Source: Verrucomicrobiota bacterium
GTDB lineage: Bacteria; Verrucomicrobiota; Verrucomicrobiia; Opitutales; Seribacteraceae
Assembly (NCBI GenBank): GCA_030830145.1
Contig: JAURNO010000260.1
Coordinates: 1 to 8,093 of the forward strand
Reading direction: 5' to 3'
Length of the DNA: 8,093 nt
Shown in pieces: positions 1 to 6,742 of the stretch. Both the position numbers and the translations under genes were made by a program. Within the stretch, counting starts at the first letter, position 1. Every line of letters starts with the position of its first letter. The notes under the pieces are model-generated. The model was not told the DNA's origin, did not search any database, and was given only the letters and a program-made list of their open reading frames with translations.

Positions 1-2456
1 ATTGCTCTCTTGACGTTCCATCCGTTGTCGCGGAAATCGGCGGCGAGCCAATTGATCAGGTCTGGATGAGTGGGCCAATTTCCTTGAGAACCGAAGTCAC
101 TCGGAGTGTCGGTCAGTCCACGGCCGAAGATGGTCTGCCAATGCCGGTTGGCTGCTACCCTCGCGGTGAGCGGATGCTGGGGGTCGACGATCCATTTGGC
201 CAAGCCGAGTCGAGTTTTGGGCAGGTCCTCCTTCATGGGAGGAAGAAAGGTCGGGGTGTCGGGCTGAAATTCCTTGGACTTGTCGGGTGACGAGTATTGT
301 CCGCGCATCAAAAGATAGGTCTTGCGCATCTTGTTGGCGGGGTTGTCGGCCATGATCATGGAGGTGATCTTGCTTTTGGCAAGAGATGCGAGTTCGCCCG
401 TTACTTGATCTTTTTCCTTGGCGAGCTTCTGATAGGGCTTGTCGATGGAGTTGAGGTAATGATCGAAAAGGGTTTTCGTTTGCCCAGGTGTCCTGTCGCT
501 TGCGGATAGAGCCAAAAGCGGGGTTATGGTATCGGAACCAAAAAGGGACTGGACCTCGATCGAAGTGAGCTCCCTATCGTAAAAACGGACGTCGTCGATT
601 TCCACCCCGTTGGTGATGGAGGTATTGAAGCGACGGCCTAAACGGAGGGGTTTCTTCGTTGCGATCGTAGCAGTCAGTCCATCGGCTTCCACGGTATGGT
701 CGAGCTTCTCGCCGTTGAGGTAGACCCGCGTGCCGGCAGCTCTTCCCGAGCCGTCATAGGTGATGAAAGCGTGTTGCCATTTTTTGGCCGCGATCTTCTT
801 TTTTCCAACGACCTTGACCGCATTATCCTGCCACTTGTGGATGATGTGGGCACCGGGTTTGCCATTCTGTAGCCAAAGGTCGAATCCGCGAAAAGCATTG
901 CCCTCGTCCATCTTGGCGAAGACGGCTCCATTTTGATTGCCGTTCGAGGTTTTGAACCAGCAACCGTAGCTGAATGGCTTGTTCCAAGTAGGGTCTTTGA
1001 ATCCCTTGACCTCGACGAATCCGTTGCCCTCGATCTTTAATCCACCGTTGAATTTGGCGCTGCCGATTGGCTTCGCTTTGCCGTGGAGTCTACAATCCGT
1101 GGTGTTTCGGGCAATGTCGGGGGTGAGGTTTTTTTCGAAGCTGTCGAGGGGGAGATGAGAAACCAAACCGGAGGGGGCAACCGGAGATTTCTTCTCTCCG
1201 GCGGTAAGAAATTGCTCTTCCGTCCAATCGTCGAAAGCCTTTTGGGCTTCTTTCCGGCGGGCGTCCTGTTTCTTGGTGATTTCTTCAGCCTTCTTTTCCA
1301 ATTCCACCTTCTTGCTTTTCTGCTCGGAGCTTTCAACGTTGACCACGGGGGCCTGATTGCCCCGACGGGTCTGCATGCCGGGATCAGCGTTGTTGTTGTA
1401 GAAGGCGTAGAAATTATAATACTCGTCTTGCGAGATGGGGTCGTACATGTGGGAATGGCATTGGGCGCATTCCATGGTCAGGCCCATCCATACATTTGCC
1501 GTGGTCTTGACCCGGTCGACGACGTATTCGACCCGAAATTCTTCGGCGATCACACCGCCTTCGTCGGTGGTTGCGTGGTTGCGGTTGAATCCGGATGCAA
1601 TCTTTTGCTCGACCGTGGATTCGGGAAGGAGGTCGCCGGCCAGTTGTTCGATCGTGAATTGGTCGAATGGCATGTTGTTCTTGTAGGCATTAAGCACCCA
1701 ATCTCTCCAGGGCCACATGGTTCTTGGGCCGTCGTCGTGAAAGACCGAAGTGTCTCCATAGCGAGCCGCGTCCATCCATACGAGAGCCATTCTTTCGGCA
1801 TACCCATTCGAGGCAAGCAGGCGATCCGCCAAACGCTCGAGGGCATCGGGAGATTTGTCTTCCAGAAAACTTTTCACTTCGGAGGGTGAAGGGGGTAGCC
1901 CGGTTAGATCCAGGTAAAGGCGGCGGGCGAGAGTCCGACGGTCTGCTTCGGGAGATGGTTTGAGACCGCGCTTGTCTAAATTTTTGAGCACGAAATGGTC
2001 GATCGGGTTACGGCACCAGTCGGGGTTGCTCACTTCCGGAAGGGCAGGTTGCTTGATTTTAGTAAAAGACCAATGGTCTTCCCATTTCGCACCCTCGGCG
2101 ATCCAGGTCTTAAAGAGTGAGATCTCTTCTTTGGTCATGGGTTTCTTGCTCTCGGGCGGAGGCATCACCTCGTCGGGGTCGTCGGAAAGGATTCGGTGCC
2201 AAATTTCACTGTCGTCCAGGTTTCCGGGGGCGATTGCCCGAACGCCGTCGCGTTCGGAAAGGGCGAGTTCCTCTATGTCCAGCCGGAGTTTTGCCTTTCT
2301 GGACTTCTCGGACGGACCGTGGCAATGAAAGCACTTGCTCGAGAGAATGGGACGAATGTCACGGTTGAAACTTACGGTTTGCTTTTCTTCTGCGGCAAGT
2401 TGCAGGCAAGCGGAAAACAAGGAGACAAGAGAGAGGATCTTTAGGCTTTTACCCAT
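1..2456 (-). CDS. Secreted PSCyt1-PSCyt2(DUF1549)-LamG-PSD1(DUF1553) cytochrome-like protein, 3' end missing
   Basis: I translated this frame by hand: it is open from ATG at 2456 to the left edge, giving 818 residues without a stop. Residues 1-22 look like a Sec signal peptide (KSLKILSLVSLFSACLQLAA). PSCyt1 follows, with the haem motif CFHCH at 42-46 and M98 in an MPPP motif as a probable distal haem ligand. PSCyt2/DUF1549 spans about 145-370, with AARYGDT (230-236), QLAGDLLP (271-278) and a second CxxCH (CAQCH, 330-334). A charged, probably coiled-coil stretch lies at about 376-415. A LamG/concanavalin-like domain covers about 430-640. PSD1/DUF1553 begins near 700 (ADNPANKMRKTYLLMRGQY, then LGLAKWIVDPQHPLTARVAANRHW) and is cut off. 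Family members usually run longer, so well over 100 residues are probably missing. These proteins are exported and thought to be redox-active or to bind carbohydrate; the exact reaction is unknown. A DUF1501 partner often lies next door and could sit just beyond the left edge. The start has no Shine-Dalgarno. Confidence 0.93.
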   Translation of the reverse strand, partial: MGKSLKILSLVSLFSACLQLAAEEKQTVSFNRDIRPILSSKCFHCHGPSEKSRKAKLRLDIEELALSERDGVRAIAPGNLDDSEIWHRILSDDPDEVMPPPESKKPMTKEEISLFKTWIAEGAKWEDHWSFTKIKQPALPEVSNPDWCRNPIDHFVLKNLDKRGLKPSPEADRRTLARRLYLDLTGLPPSPSEVKSFLEDKSPDALERLADRLLASNGYAERMALVWMDAARYGDTSVFHDDGPRTMWPWRDWVLNAYKNNMPFDQFTIEQLAGDLLPESTVEQKIASGFNRNHATTDEGGVIAEEFRVEYVVDRVKTTANVWMGLTMECAQCHSHMYDPISQDEYYNFYAFYNNNADPGMQTRRGNQAPVVNVESSEQKSKKVELEKKAEEITKKQDARRKEAQKAFDDWTEEQFLTAGEKKSPVAPSGLVSHLPLDSFEKNLTPDIARNTTDCRLHGKAKPIGSAKFNGGLKIEGNGFVEVKGFKDPTWNKPFSYGCWFKTSNGNQNGAVFAKMDEGNAFRGFDLWLQNGKPGAHIIHKWQDNAVKVVGKKKIAAKKWQHAFITYDGSGRAAGTRVYLNGEKLDHTVEADGLTATIATKKPLRLGRRFNTSITNGVEIDDVRFYDRELTSIEVQSLFGSDTITPLLALSASDRTPGQTKTLFDHYLNSIDKPYQKLAKEKDQVTGELASLAKSKITSMIMADNPANKMRKTYLLMRGQYSSPDKSKEFQPDTPTFLPPMKEDLPKTRLGLAKWIVDPQHPLTARVAANRHWQTIFGRGLTDTPSDFGSQGNWPTHPDLINWLAADFRDNGWNVKRA

Positions 2457-2494
2457 AATTCGAAATGATATGCGTTGAAAGGTAATAGGGTTAA

Positions 2495-2521
2495 ATTATA
2501 AGGGGGGCGACCTAGTGGCAA
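2495..2521 (-). promoter_or_regulatory. Predicted sigma-70-type promoter of the PSCyt/LamG gene
   Basis: Read on the minus strand, TTGCCA (2521-2516) lies 15 bp upstream of a perfect TATAAT (2500-2495). The -35 box matches TTGACA at 5 of 6 positions, but the spacer is shorter than the ideal 17 bp and contains a run of six C. Transcription would start near 2488, giving a leader of about 30 nt before the ATG at 2456. This is a sequence match only. Confidence 0.45.
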
Positions 2522-2537
2522 GTTCTCATGCCCCCTT
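2500..2537. repeat. Inverted repeat AAGGGGG...CCCCCTT across the divergent spacer
   Basis: AAGGGGG (2500-2506) and CCCCCTT (2531-2537) form a perfect 7-bp inverted repeat around 24 nt. It covers the spacer and -35 box of the minus-strand promoter predicted here. No T-run follows on the plus strand, so it does not look like a normal intrinsic terminator. It could be an operator or chance. Confidence 0.3.
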
Positions 2538-2622
2538 GTGAAAACATTTATTTTACGGCATGAGGAAATTCTGCTGAATGACGGACTTTCGAGTTGAGGG
2601 TTACGTCTTGGCTGTGAGGAGA

Positions 2623-2651
2623 TTGATTAGGCTCTTCATTGCCGGTAAAAG
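2623..2651 (+). promoter_or_regulatory. Weak candidate promoter for the 199-aa protein gene
   Basis: TTGATT (2623-2628), a 17-bp spacer and TAAAAG (2646-2651) each match the sigma-70 consensus at 4 of 6 positions. A start near 2658 would leave a leader of about 55 nt. A second weak pair, TTGAAG (2676-2681) and ATGAAT (2699-2704), also has a 17-bp spacer and would give an almost leaderless transcript. I cannot choose between them from sequence. Confidence 0.25.
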
Positions 2652-2712
2652 ATTTGCATGTCCGATGGATTGGCGTTGAAGTTGCCGAGGTTTTCTCCAT
2701 GAATGTATCGAC

Positions 2713-3312
2713 ATGACAACCGAAGAAGAAACTACGGACGACCAACCCAAAGATGAAACGGAAGCCCCTTCCTTTGACGCGGTTGACTTGATGCTGGAGG
2801 GGAACCTCAAGGAACAGATCAGCTACTCCATGGTCAAGGCACTGGCGAAAGCGTTGGATGAGAAGGCTCAGATTCTCATTCAGGCGGAGCACGGTTTCGA
2901 GCCTCAAGAGGAGGAAAGTTTTGCCGAGGTAGCCATGCCCGAGATCGAGGCGATGGCTCAGGCTGTTACCGGTGGATGCGTTGATTTTTCAAAGATCCGT
3001 TTTTGGGAAGCCTGTGAAACTGCCGAGGTTGCATGGGAGGAAAGCAAGGATGAGGAAGGAAAGGTCGTGGGAAGAATGCCTTATGGCAATCCGCACGACA
3101 AGCCAAGGGATGGGAACCGGATATTGGCCAACTTGGAGCAAATTTCCAAATGGCTCGGGCAGGTTCATGAATTGCATCAGGAAAGAGGCATGGGGTGGGT
3201 TTCCCCCTATGGTTGCCCGGAAGATGGTCAGCAAGCTTACGACGACCGAGCCAAGTGTTTTGAGAAGTTGCAGGCGACCGTGGAGGCGATCCAGAACAAC
3301 CTCGATATCTAG
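2713..3312 (+). CDS. Small acidic soluble protein of unknown function (199 aa)
   Basis: I do not recognise this protein. It has no signal peptide or membrane segment and is probably cytoplasmic. The first 20 residues are a low-complexity acidic tail (MTTEEETTDDQPKDE). Residues 24-60 look helical. A central part has Trp/Cys-containing segments (FWEACETAEVAW, 97-108), a Gly/Pro/His-rich loop at 124-134 (YGNPHDKPRDG) and MGWVSPYGCPEDG at 160-172. The end again looks helical (175-199). There are four cysteines (89, 101, 168, 181), not in a recognised metal motif. ATG 2713 is the only ATG in this frame after the in-frame stop at 2677-2679, and no Shine-Dalgarno precedes it. The gene stands alone, divergent from the cytochrome-like gene and convergent with alr. 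The soluble, acidic, low-complexity-tailed product favours it over the open frames on the opposite strand, which would also run into the C-terminal coding part of alr. Confidence 0.75.
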   Translation: MTTEEETTDDQPKDETEAPSFDAVDLMLEGNLKEQISYSMVKALAKALDEKAQILIQAEHGFEPQEEESFAEVAMPEIEAMAQAVTGGCVDFSKIRFWEACETAEVAWEESKDEEGKVVGRMPYGNPHDKPRDGNRILANLEQISKWLGQVHELHQERGMGWVSPYGCPEDGQQAYDDRAKCFEKLQATVEAIQNNLDI

Positions 3313-3329
3313 GGGTTTCCGCTCTTTTG

Positions 3330-4460
3330 TTATTCCCTTTTGGTCCGATAAATTCTGGGCACTCGCTTGGTAATCGAGCAGAGCAGTTCCCAAGGAATGG
3401 TTCCTGCGTCTTCGGCCAAAGTTGAGAGCAGAATTTCCCGACTGTCCTGTTTCCCAACGAGGGTAACTTTTTCGCCCAATTGAATTTCCTCTCTGGAGTC
3501 CGTAAGGTCGATCAGGGTTTGATCCATGGTGACTCTTCCGATCAGAGGATAGGATTGGCCTTGAATGAGTCCGTTTGAGCGATTGCCGCAATGCAGAGGA
3601 ATGGCATCGCCGTATCCCGCGCTGATGATTCCGATTCTCGAGTCCCTTTTCAAGGTGTATTGCCTGTCATAGCTGAGTGTGGTGCCCTTGGGTAATTCCT
3701 TGACCATGGCGAGCTTGGAGTGGAAGGATAGGACTGGTTCGACTTCAAGACCGCCAAGCAGACTACCGCGGGGAGACGCGATGCCGAATTGCAGCAGACC
3801 GATCCGGACGGCATTGAACAAAGAGTTGTTCTCGAAAGATCGAAGCGACGAGGAGTTGTCCGCGTGGATGAGAAAAGATGGTTCGTTGTCGAGCTTTGCC
3901 TGTTCGATTATCGAAAGAAACCTTTTTCTTTGTTCCTTGGTAAAACCGGTGTCCGAAGGCTGGGCAAAGTGAGTGAGGATTCCACAAAGTTTTATTTCAG
4001 GAGCTTGTTTGATGGCTTCGATCAAGGAGAGTGCGTTTTCCCACCAGACTCCCAGTCTTCCCATCCCCGTATCGATCTTGAGGTGTACGGAGATTTCCTG
4101 ATTTTCTTTGCGGGCCAAAGCCTGAAAACGCTCAAGTTCTTCTTGGGAAGACAAGGCGGCGGTCAGATCGTAGTCAAGAAGGGCATGGTCCTCTTCGGCA
4201 AGGAGAGGGCCCAGTAGAAGGATGGGCCATCCCGACCCCATCTCTCTGATGTCGGCGGCTTCCTTCACGTTGGCAACTGCAAAGGTATCTACGCCAGCTT
4301 GCATGAGGCGGGTTGCAGTTGGATGAATGCCGTGTCCGTAGGCATCGGCTTTGACGACCGAGATCAGGCGGACACCAGTGGGCAGGGATTTCCGAATCAG
4401 AACAAGATTGCGCTCGAGAGCCGCCAAATCAATTTCGGCCCAGCAACGCATTCCTTTCAT
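3330..4460 (-). CDS. alr: Alanine racemase (PLP-dependent)
   Basis: It interconverts L- and D-alanine, supplying D-Ala for peptidoglycan; cytoplasmic, fold-type III PLP enzyme, normally a homodimer. Counting from ATG 4460 the product is 376 aa, normal for the family. Visible motifs are the PLP lysine K37 in VVKADAYGHG, LKIDTGMGRLG with K128 (equivalent to the carbamylated lysine of Geobacillus Alr) and R135, HADNSSSL, the catalytic tyrosine Y264 in LSYDRQYT, Y283 in AGYGDA and M312 in GRVTMDQ. All key residues are present, so the enzyme should be active. The frame is open upstream to an ATG at 4583, but that start would add 41 non-homologous residues and overlap tsaB by about 100 bp. The MKGM start at 4460 has a GAGAG site at proper distance. 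It lies 22 bp after the tsaB stop, as the last gene of the four-gene block. M4 (ATG 4451) is a possible alternative start. Confidence 0.96.
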   Translation of the reverse strand: MKGMRCWAEIDLAALERNLVLIRKSLPTGVRLISVVKADAYGHGIHPTATRLMQAGVDTFAVANVKEAADIREMGSGWPILLLGPLLAEEDHALLDYDLTAALSSQEELERFQALARKENQEISVHLKIDTGMGRLGVWWENALSLIEAIKQAPEIKLCGILTHFAQPSDTGFTKEQRKRFLSIIEQAKLDNEPSFLIHADNSSSLRSFENNSLFNAVRIGLLQFGIASPRGSLLGGLEVEPVLSFHSKLAMVKELPKGTTLSYDRQYTLKRDSRIGIISAGYGDAIPLHCGNRSNGLIQGQSYPLIGRVTMDQTLIDLTDSREEIQLGEKVTLVGKQDSREILLSTLAEDAGTIPWELLCSITKRVPRIYRTKRE

Positions 4461-4467
4461 TTCGTTA

Positions 4468-4472
4468 CTCTC
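4468..4472 (-). promoter_or_regulatory. Ribosome binding site supporting the alr start
   Basis: On the minus strand GAGAG (4472-4468) lies 7 nt upstream of the ATG at 4460. It is the only recognisable Shine-Dalgarno-like element at a gene start in this window, and it favours the 376-aa form of Alr over the extended frame. Confidence 0.45.
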
Positions 4473-4482
4473 GGAAAGGTTT

Positions 4483-5154
4483 TCATTCCTTGCCTGCGGA
4501 AACCCGGGCGGGGTTCCATTTTCTAAAGGTAGGAGGAACAGGGGAGTAGACGACGGGGGCATCCGCCGGTTCGGAGACCGCATGCAAGTCTTTCAATCCT
4601 TTGGTGAGGGCCAAGTCGTATTCGATCATTCTGTCTTCTTTCATTGGTTCTCCGACGCTCCGCGGATCAGGCAGGTGATGGCTTTCCGGAAACAATGACA
4701 GGGCTTCCTTGCTTTCATAGAGTTGCTTGGTTCCGACCTCGCTCCCTTTGGCTGGAGTTCGGACGAACCGCCAGCCTTTCCGGAAGGGCGCTTGCAGATG
4801 AAGCGGCGCTTGGTCGGTCATTCGGGATGCCATGTCAAGTGCGTTGTAGGTCTGGAGCGAAACTTTCCCTCTCCCTTCCCAGATGACGGTTTTGGCGAAG
4901 GCCGCGGTGATGCGAAGTCCGAGAGTGGAACCCGGGCCTTCGCAGAAAAAAAGCTCTTCCGCCTCGCCTAAGCTGAAGTCGACCTTGTTCAAAAGGTTGG
5001 AAACAGCCTGAAACAGTCCCTCCATGGCAGGCAGTTCAACGGTTTCCACATGAAGCCAGTCCATTTCTCTCGGGATGCCGACTTGGATCTTCGTCGAAGA
5101 GGCATCCACAACCAAAGGGAACTTTGGGGGAGCGGACTGTGGAGGCTTGTTCAT
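4483..5154 (-). CDS. tsaB: TsaB-like tRNA t6A37 threonylcarbamoyladenosine biosynthesis protein
   Basis: TsaB (YeaZ) is the non-catalytic partner that, with TsaD and TsaE, transfers the threonylcarbamoyl group onto A37 of ANN-decoding tRNAs in the cytoplasm. The 223-aa length is typical. The N-terminal ASKHA-type strand is visible as PLVVDASSTKIQVGI (13-27). The family hallmark, usually GPGSFTGLRIG, appears as GPGSTLGLRI (73-82), followed by a helix (TAAFAKTVIW). A C-terminal PVVYSPVPPTF resembles the family's closing motif. Divergence is considerable, which is common for TsaB. The gene sits 32 bp after rpoN and 22 bp before alr; tsaB/tsaE/alr neighbourhoods recur in bacteria and support the call. 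ATG 5154 is preferred because it gives a short N-terminus before the first strand, although no clear Shine-Dalgarno is seen. Confidence 0.85.
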   Translation of the reverse strand: MNKPPQSAPPKFPLVVDASSTKIQVGIPREMDWLHVETVELPAMEGLFQAVSNLLNKVDFSLGEAEELFFCEGPGSTLGLRITAAFAKTVIWEGRGKVSLQTYNALDMASRMTDQAPLHLQAPFRKGWRFVRTPAKGSEVGTKQLYESKEALSLFPESHHLPDPRSVGEPMKEDRMIEYDLALTKGLKDLHAVSEPADAPVVYSPVPPTFRKWNPARVSAGKE

Positions 5155-5186
5155 CGACTGACTGCTTTGAAGCGATGAGCTTTCGA

Positions 5187-6737
5187 CTAATACCGCCTAC
5201 GCAGATTGGTCGCGGGAATTCCGAGCTCCTCCCTGTATTTTGCAACCGTTCGACGGGCAAGCGAGATATCTTTTTCGGAAAGAAGGTCGACGATTTTGCG
5301 ATCGCTTAGAGGTTTTTCCGGATCCTCGCCCTCGATGATGCTGCCTATGATTTCCTTTACGCTTGTATTGGACACGGTGCCTCCGTCCTTCCCAGAGTAT
5401 CCGGGCGTAAAAAAATACTTGAAGGGGAAGGTCCCATGCGGCGTCTTGAGGTATTTGTTGGCTATGGCTCTGGAGACCGTGGTTTCATGAACCTCGATTG
5501 CCGTTGCGACTTCCGCCATGGTCATAGGCTTGAGTTTGGAACTTCCTTCGTCGAAAAAGCCCGCTTGTCGTTCGATGATTTTACGGGTGATTCGTTCAAT
5601 TGTATTTTGGCGCTGGTCAATCGAGCTTATGAGGAATTTTCCCGCCCTCATTTGGTTCCTTACGTATTCCTTCTCTTTGCTTGAGAGCACTCCTTTGGTC
5701 ATCAGTTCCTTGTAGGTCCGATTGATCTTGAGCTTGGGTATGTAATCGTTGTTCAAGCTGACCGACCACTCTTCGCCAACCCGTTCGACGGTCGCATCCG
5801 CCGAAACGGATTGATTGGTGTCTTCCGAGAAACGCCTGCCCGGTGCGGGGTCAAGTTCGGCGATTTGCTCAATTGCCCGATGTACGACCTCAGTAGGCTG
5901 CGAAAGTTTACGGGATAGTTCGGGGACTCTCCTTCGTATGAGAAGCGGAAAATGATCTTTGACGATTTGATAGGAGTGAGACCCCACCATGTCTTGTGCT
6001 TCCATCTGCTTGAGCAGGCAGTCTTGCAGATCAAGGGAAGCGATTCCAATGGGGTCGAAAGACTGCAGAGTTCCCAAGCCGTACTGGAGATCTTCGAGAG
6101 CGATGCCGGAAAGCAAGGCCAAGTCGGACAGGTTGCCAGAAAGAAAGCCGTTCTCATCCAAGCTTCCGATCATGTATTCGCATGCTTTACGTTGGCCCTT
6201 GGTGATTACGACTAATTTCAGTTGGTCGAGCAAATGTTCCTGCAAAGAGGTTTCGGCAACCAGGGAATCGAAAAAGAATTTCCTTTTTTCAGCGGCGTCC
6301 GAGTTTCCCAACTTTGCCTCCCCTTCGTACTCCCTTTCATAATGTTCGCGAAGGTCTTCCTCCATTTCCTTGAGGGCGGCGAATTCGTCGGAAAAATCCA
6401 AGTCGAGGAGGTCTTCCGAGGATTCCGTGCCTTCTTCGAGACTTGCCTCGGGGCTTTCGCTTTCCTTTTCGGACTCACCGGGGTCTTCGGGGAATTCCTC
6501 CTGCTCGCCCTCTTTGCTTTCCTCGGGTGAAGACGTCGGTTCCTCCGCATCGAGACTTTCGTCGTTCGTCCCGACTTCTTCCAAAAGTGGGTTGGTCTGC
6601 AACTCTTCGAGGATGGCGGATCTCAGTTCAAGCGCGGGGACTTGAAGGATTTTTAGCGATTGACGAAGCTGTGGTGCCAGAACGAGGTTCTGAGTCTGCT
6701 TCTGTACTTGTCGCAGGCCCTGAGATTGAATCGCCAT
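5187..6737 (-). CDS. rpoN: RNA polymerase sigma-54 factor
   Basis: It directs RNA polymerase to -24/-12 promoters and needs an AAA+ activator for open-complex formation. The 516-aa product has the full layout. Region I is Gln/Leu-rich (LRQVQKQTQNLVLAPQLRQS, 8-27, then LEELQTNPLLEE). Region II is very acidic, about 56-150. The core-binding region follows (about 155-350, with GSLDENGFLS at 191-200 and FDPIGIASLDLQDCLL at 227-242). The DNA-binding helix-turn-helix is at 405-425 (TMAEVATAIEVHETTVSRAI), then HGTFPFKYFF. The RpoN box is ARRTVAKYRE (494-503), ending close to the C-terminus as usual. It starts 5 bp after the kinase stop, without a visible Shine-Dalgarno, so translation may be coupled. 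The acidic region has 21 Asp/Glu and 10 Ser in residues 61-110. All functional parts are present. Confidence 0.98.
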   Translation of the reverse strand: MAIQSQGLRQVQKQTQNLVLAPQLRQSLKILQVPALELRSAILEELQTNPLLEEVGTNDESLDAEEPTSSPEESKEGEQEEFPEDPGESEKESESPEASLEEGTESSEDLLDLDFSDEFAALKEMEEDLREHYEREYEGEAKLGNSDAAEKRKFFFDSLVAETSLQEHLLDQLKLVVITKGQRKACEYMIGSLDENGFLSGNLSDLALLSGIALEDLQYGLGTLQSFDPIGIASLDLQDCLLKQMEAQDMVGSHSYQIVKDHFPLLIRRRVPELSRKLSQPTEVVHRAIEQIAELDPAPGRRFSEDTNQSVSADATVERVGEEWSVSLNNDYIPKLKINRTYKELMTKGVLSSKEKEYVRNQMRAGKFLISSIDQRQNTIERITRKIIERQAGFFDEGSSKLKPMTMAEVATAIEVHETTVSRAIANKYLKTPHGTFPFKYFFTPGYSGKDGGTVSNTSVKEIIGSIIEGEDPEKPLSDRKIVDLLSEKDISLARRTVAKYREELGIPATNLRRRY

Positions 6738-6742
6738 CTAGA

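Larger units (their letters stand above)
2457..2712. other. Divergent intergenic spacer
   Basis: This 256-bp gap separates two divergently oriented genes, so it must hold both promoters. Besides the minus-strand promoter and inverted repeat, I see only a weak plus-strand candidate and no convincing small gene or RNA. An 11-codon ATG frame at 2528-2563 has no supporting features. Confidence 0.6.

Noticed and set aside
1083..1889. 268-codon open frame on the plus strand
   Set aside because: It lies wholly antisense to the well-supported DUF1549/LamG coding sequence, shows no recognisable domain, and is explained by codon bias of the real gene.
2391..2456. Lipoprotein signal (lipobox) in the PSCyt/LamG protein at C17
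   Set aside because: The sequence LFSAC has Phe at -3 rather than Leu/Val/Ile, so an ordinary Sec signal cleaved after A22 is more likely.
2528..2563. 11-codon leader-like frame upstream of the 199-aa gene
   Set aside because: No ribosome site, no repeated regulatory codons and no attenuator hairpin accompany it.
3313..3329. Bidirectional terminator between the convergent genes
   Set aside because: The 17-bp gap and its flanks show no stem-loop with a T-run in either direction.
2966..3591. Two long open frames on the minus strand (163 and 200 codons)
   Set aside because: They straddle the 199-aa gene and the 3' end of alr, with Arg/Pro/Ser-rich compositions typical of out-of-frame reading.
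4461..4583. N-terminal extension of alanine racemase to ATG 4583
   Set aside because: The extra 41 residues do not resemble Alr, overlap the end of tsaB, and are replaced by a better start at 4460 with a GAGAG site.
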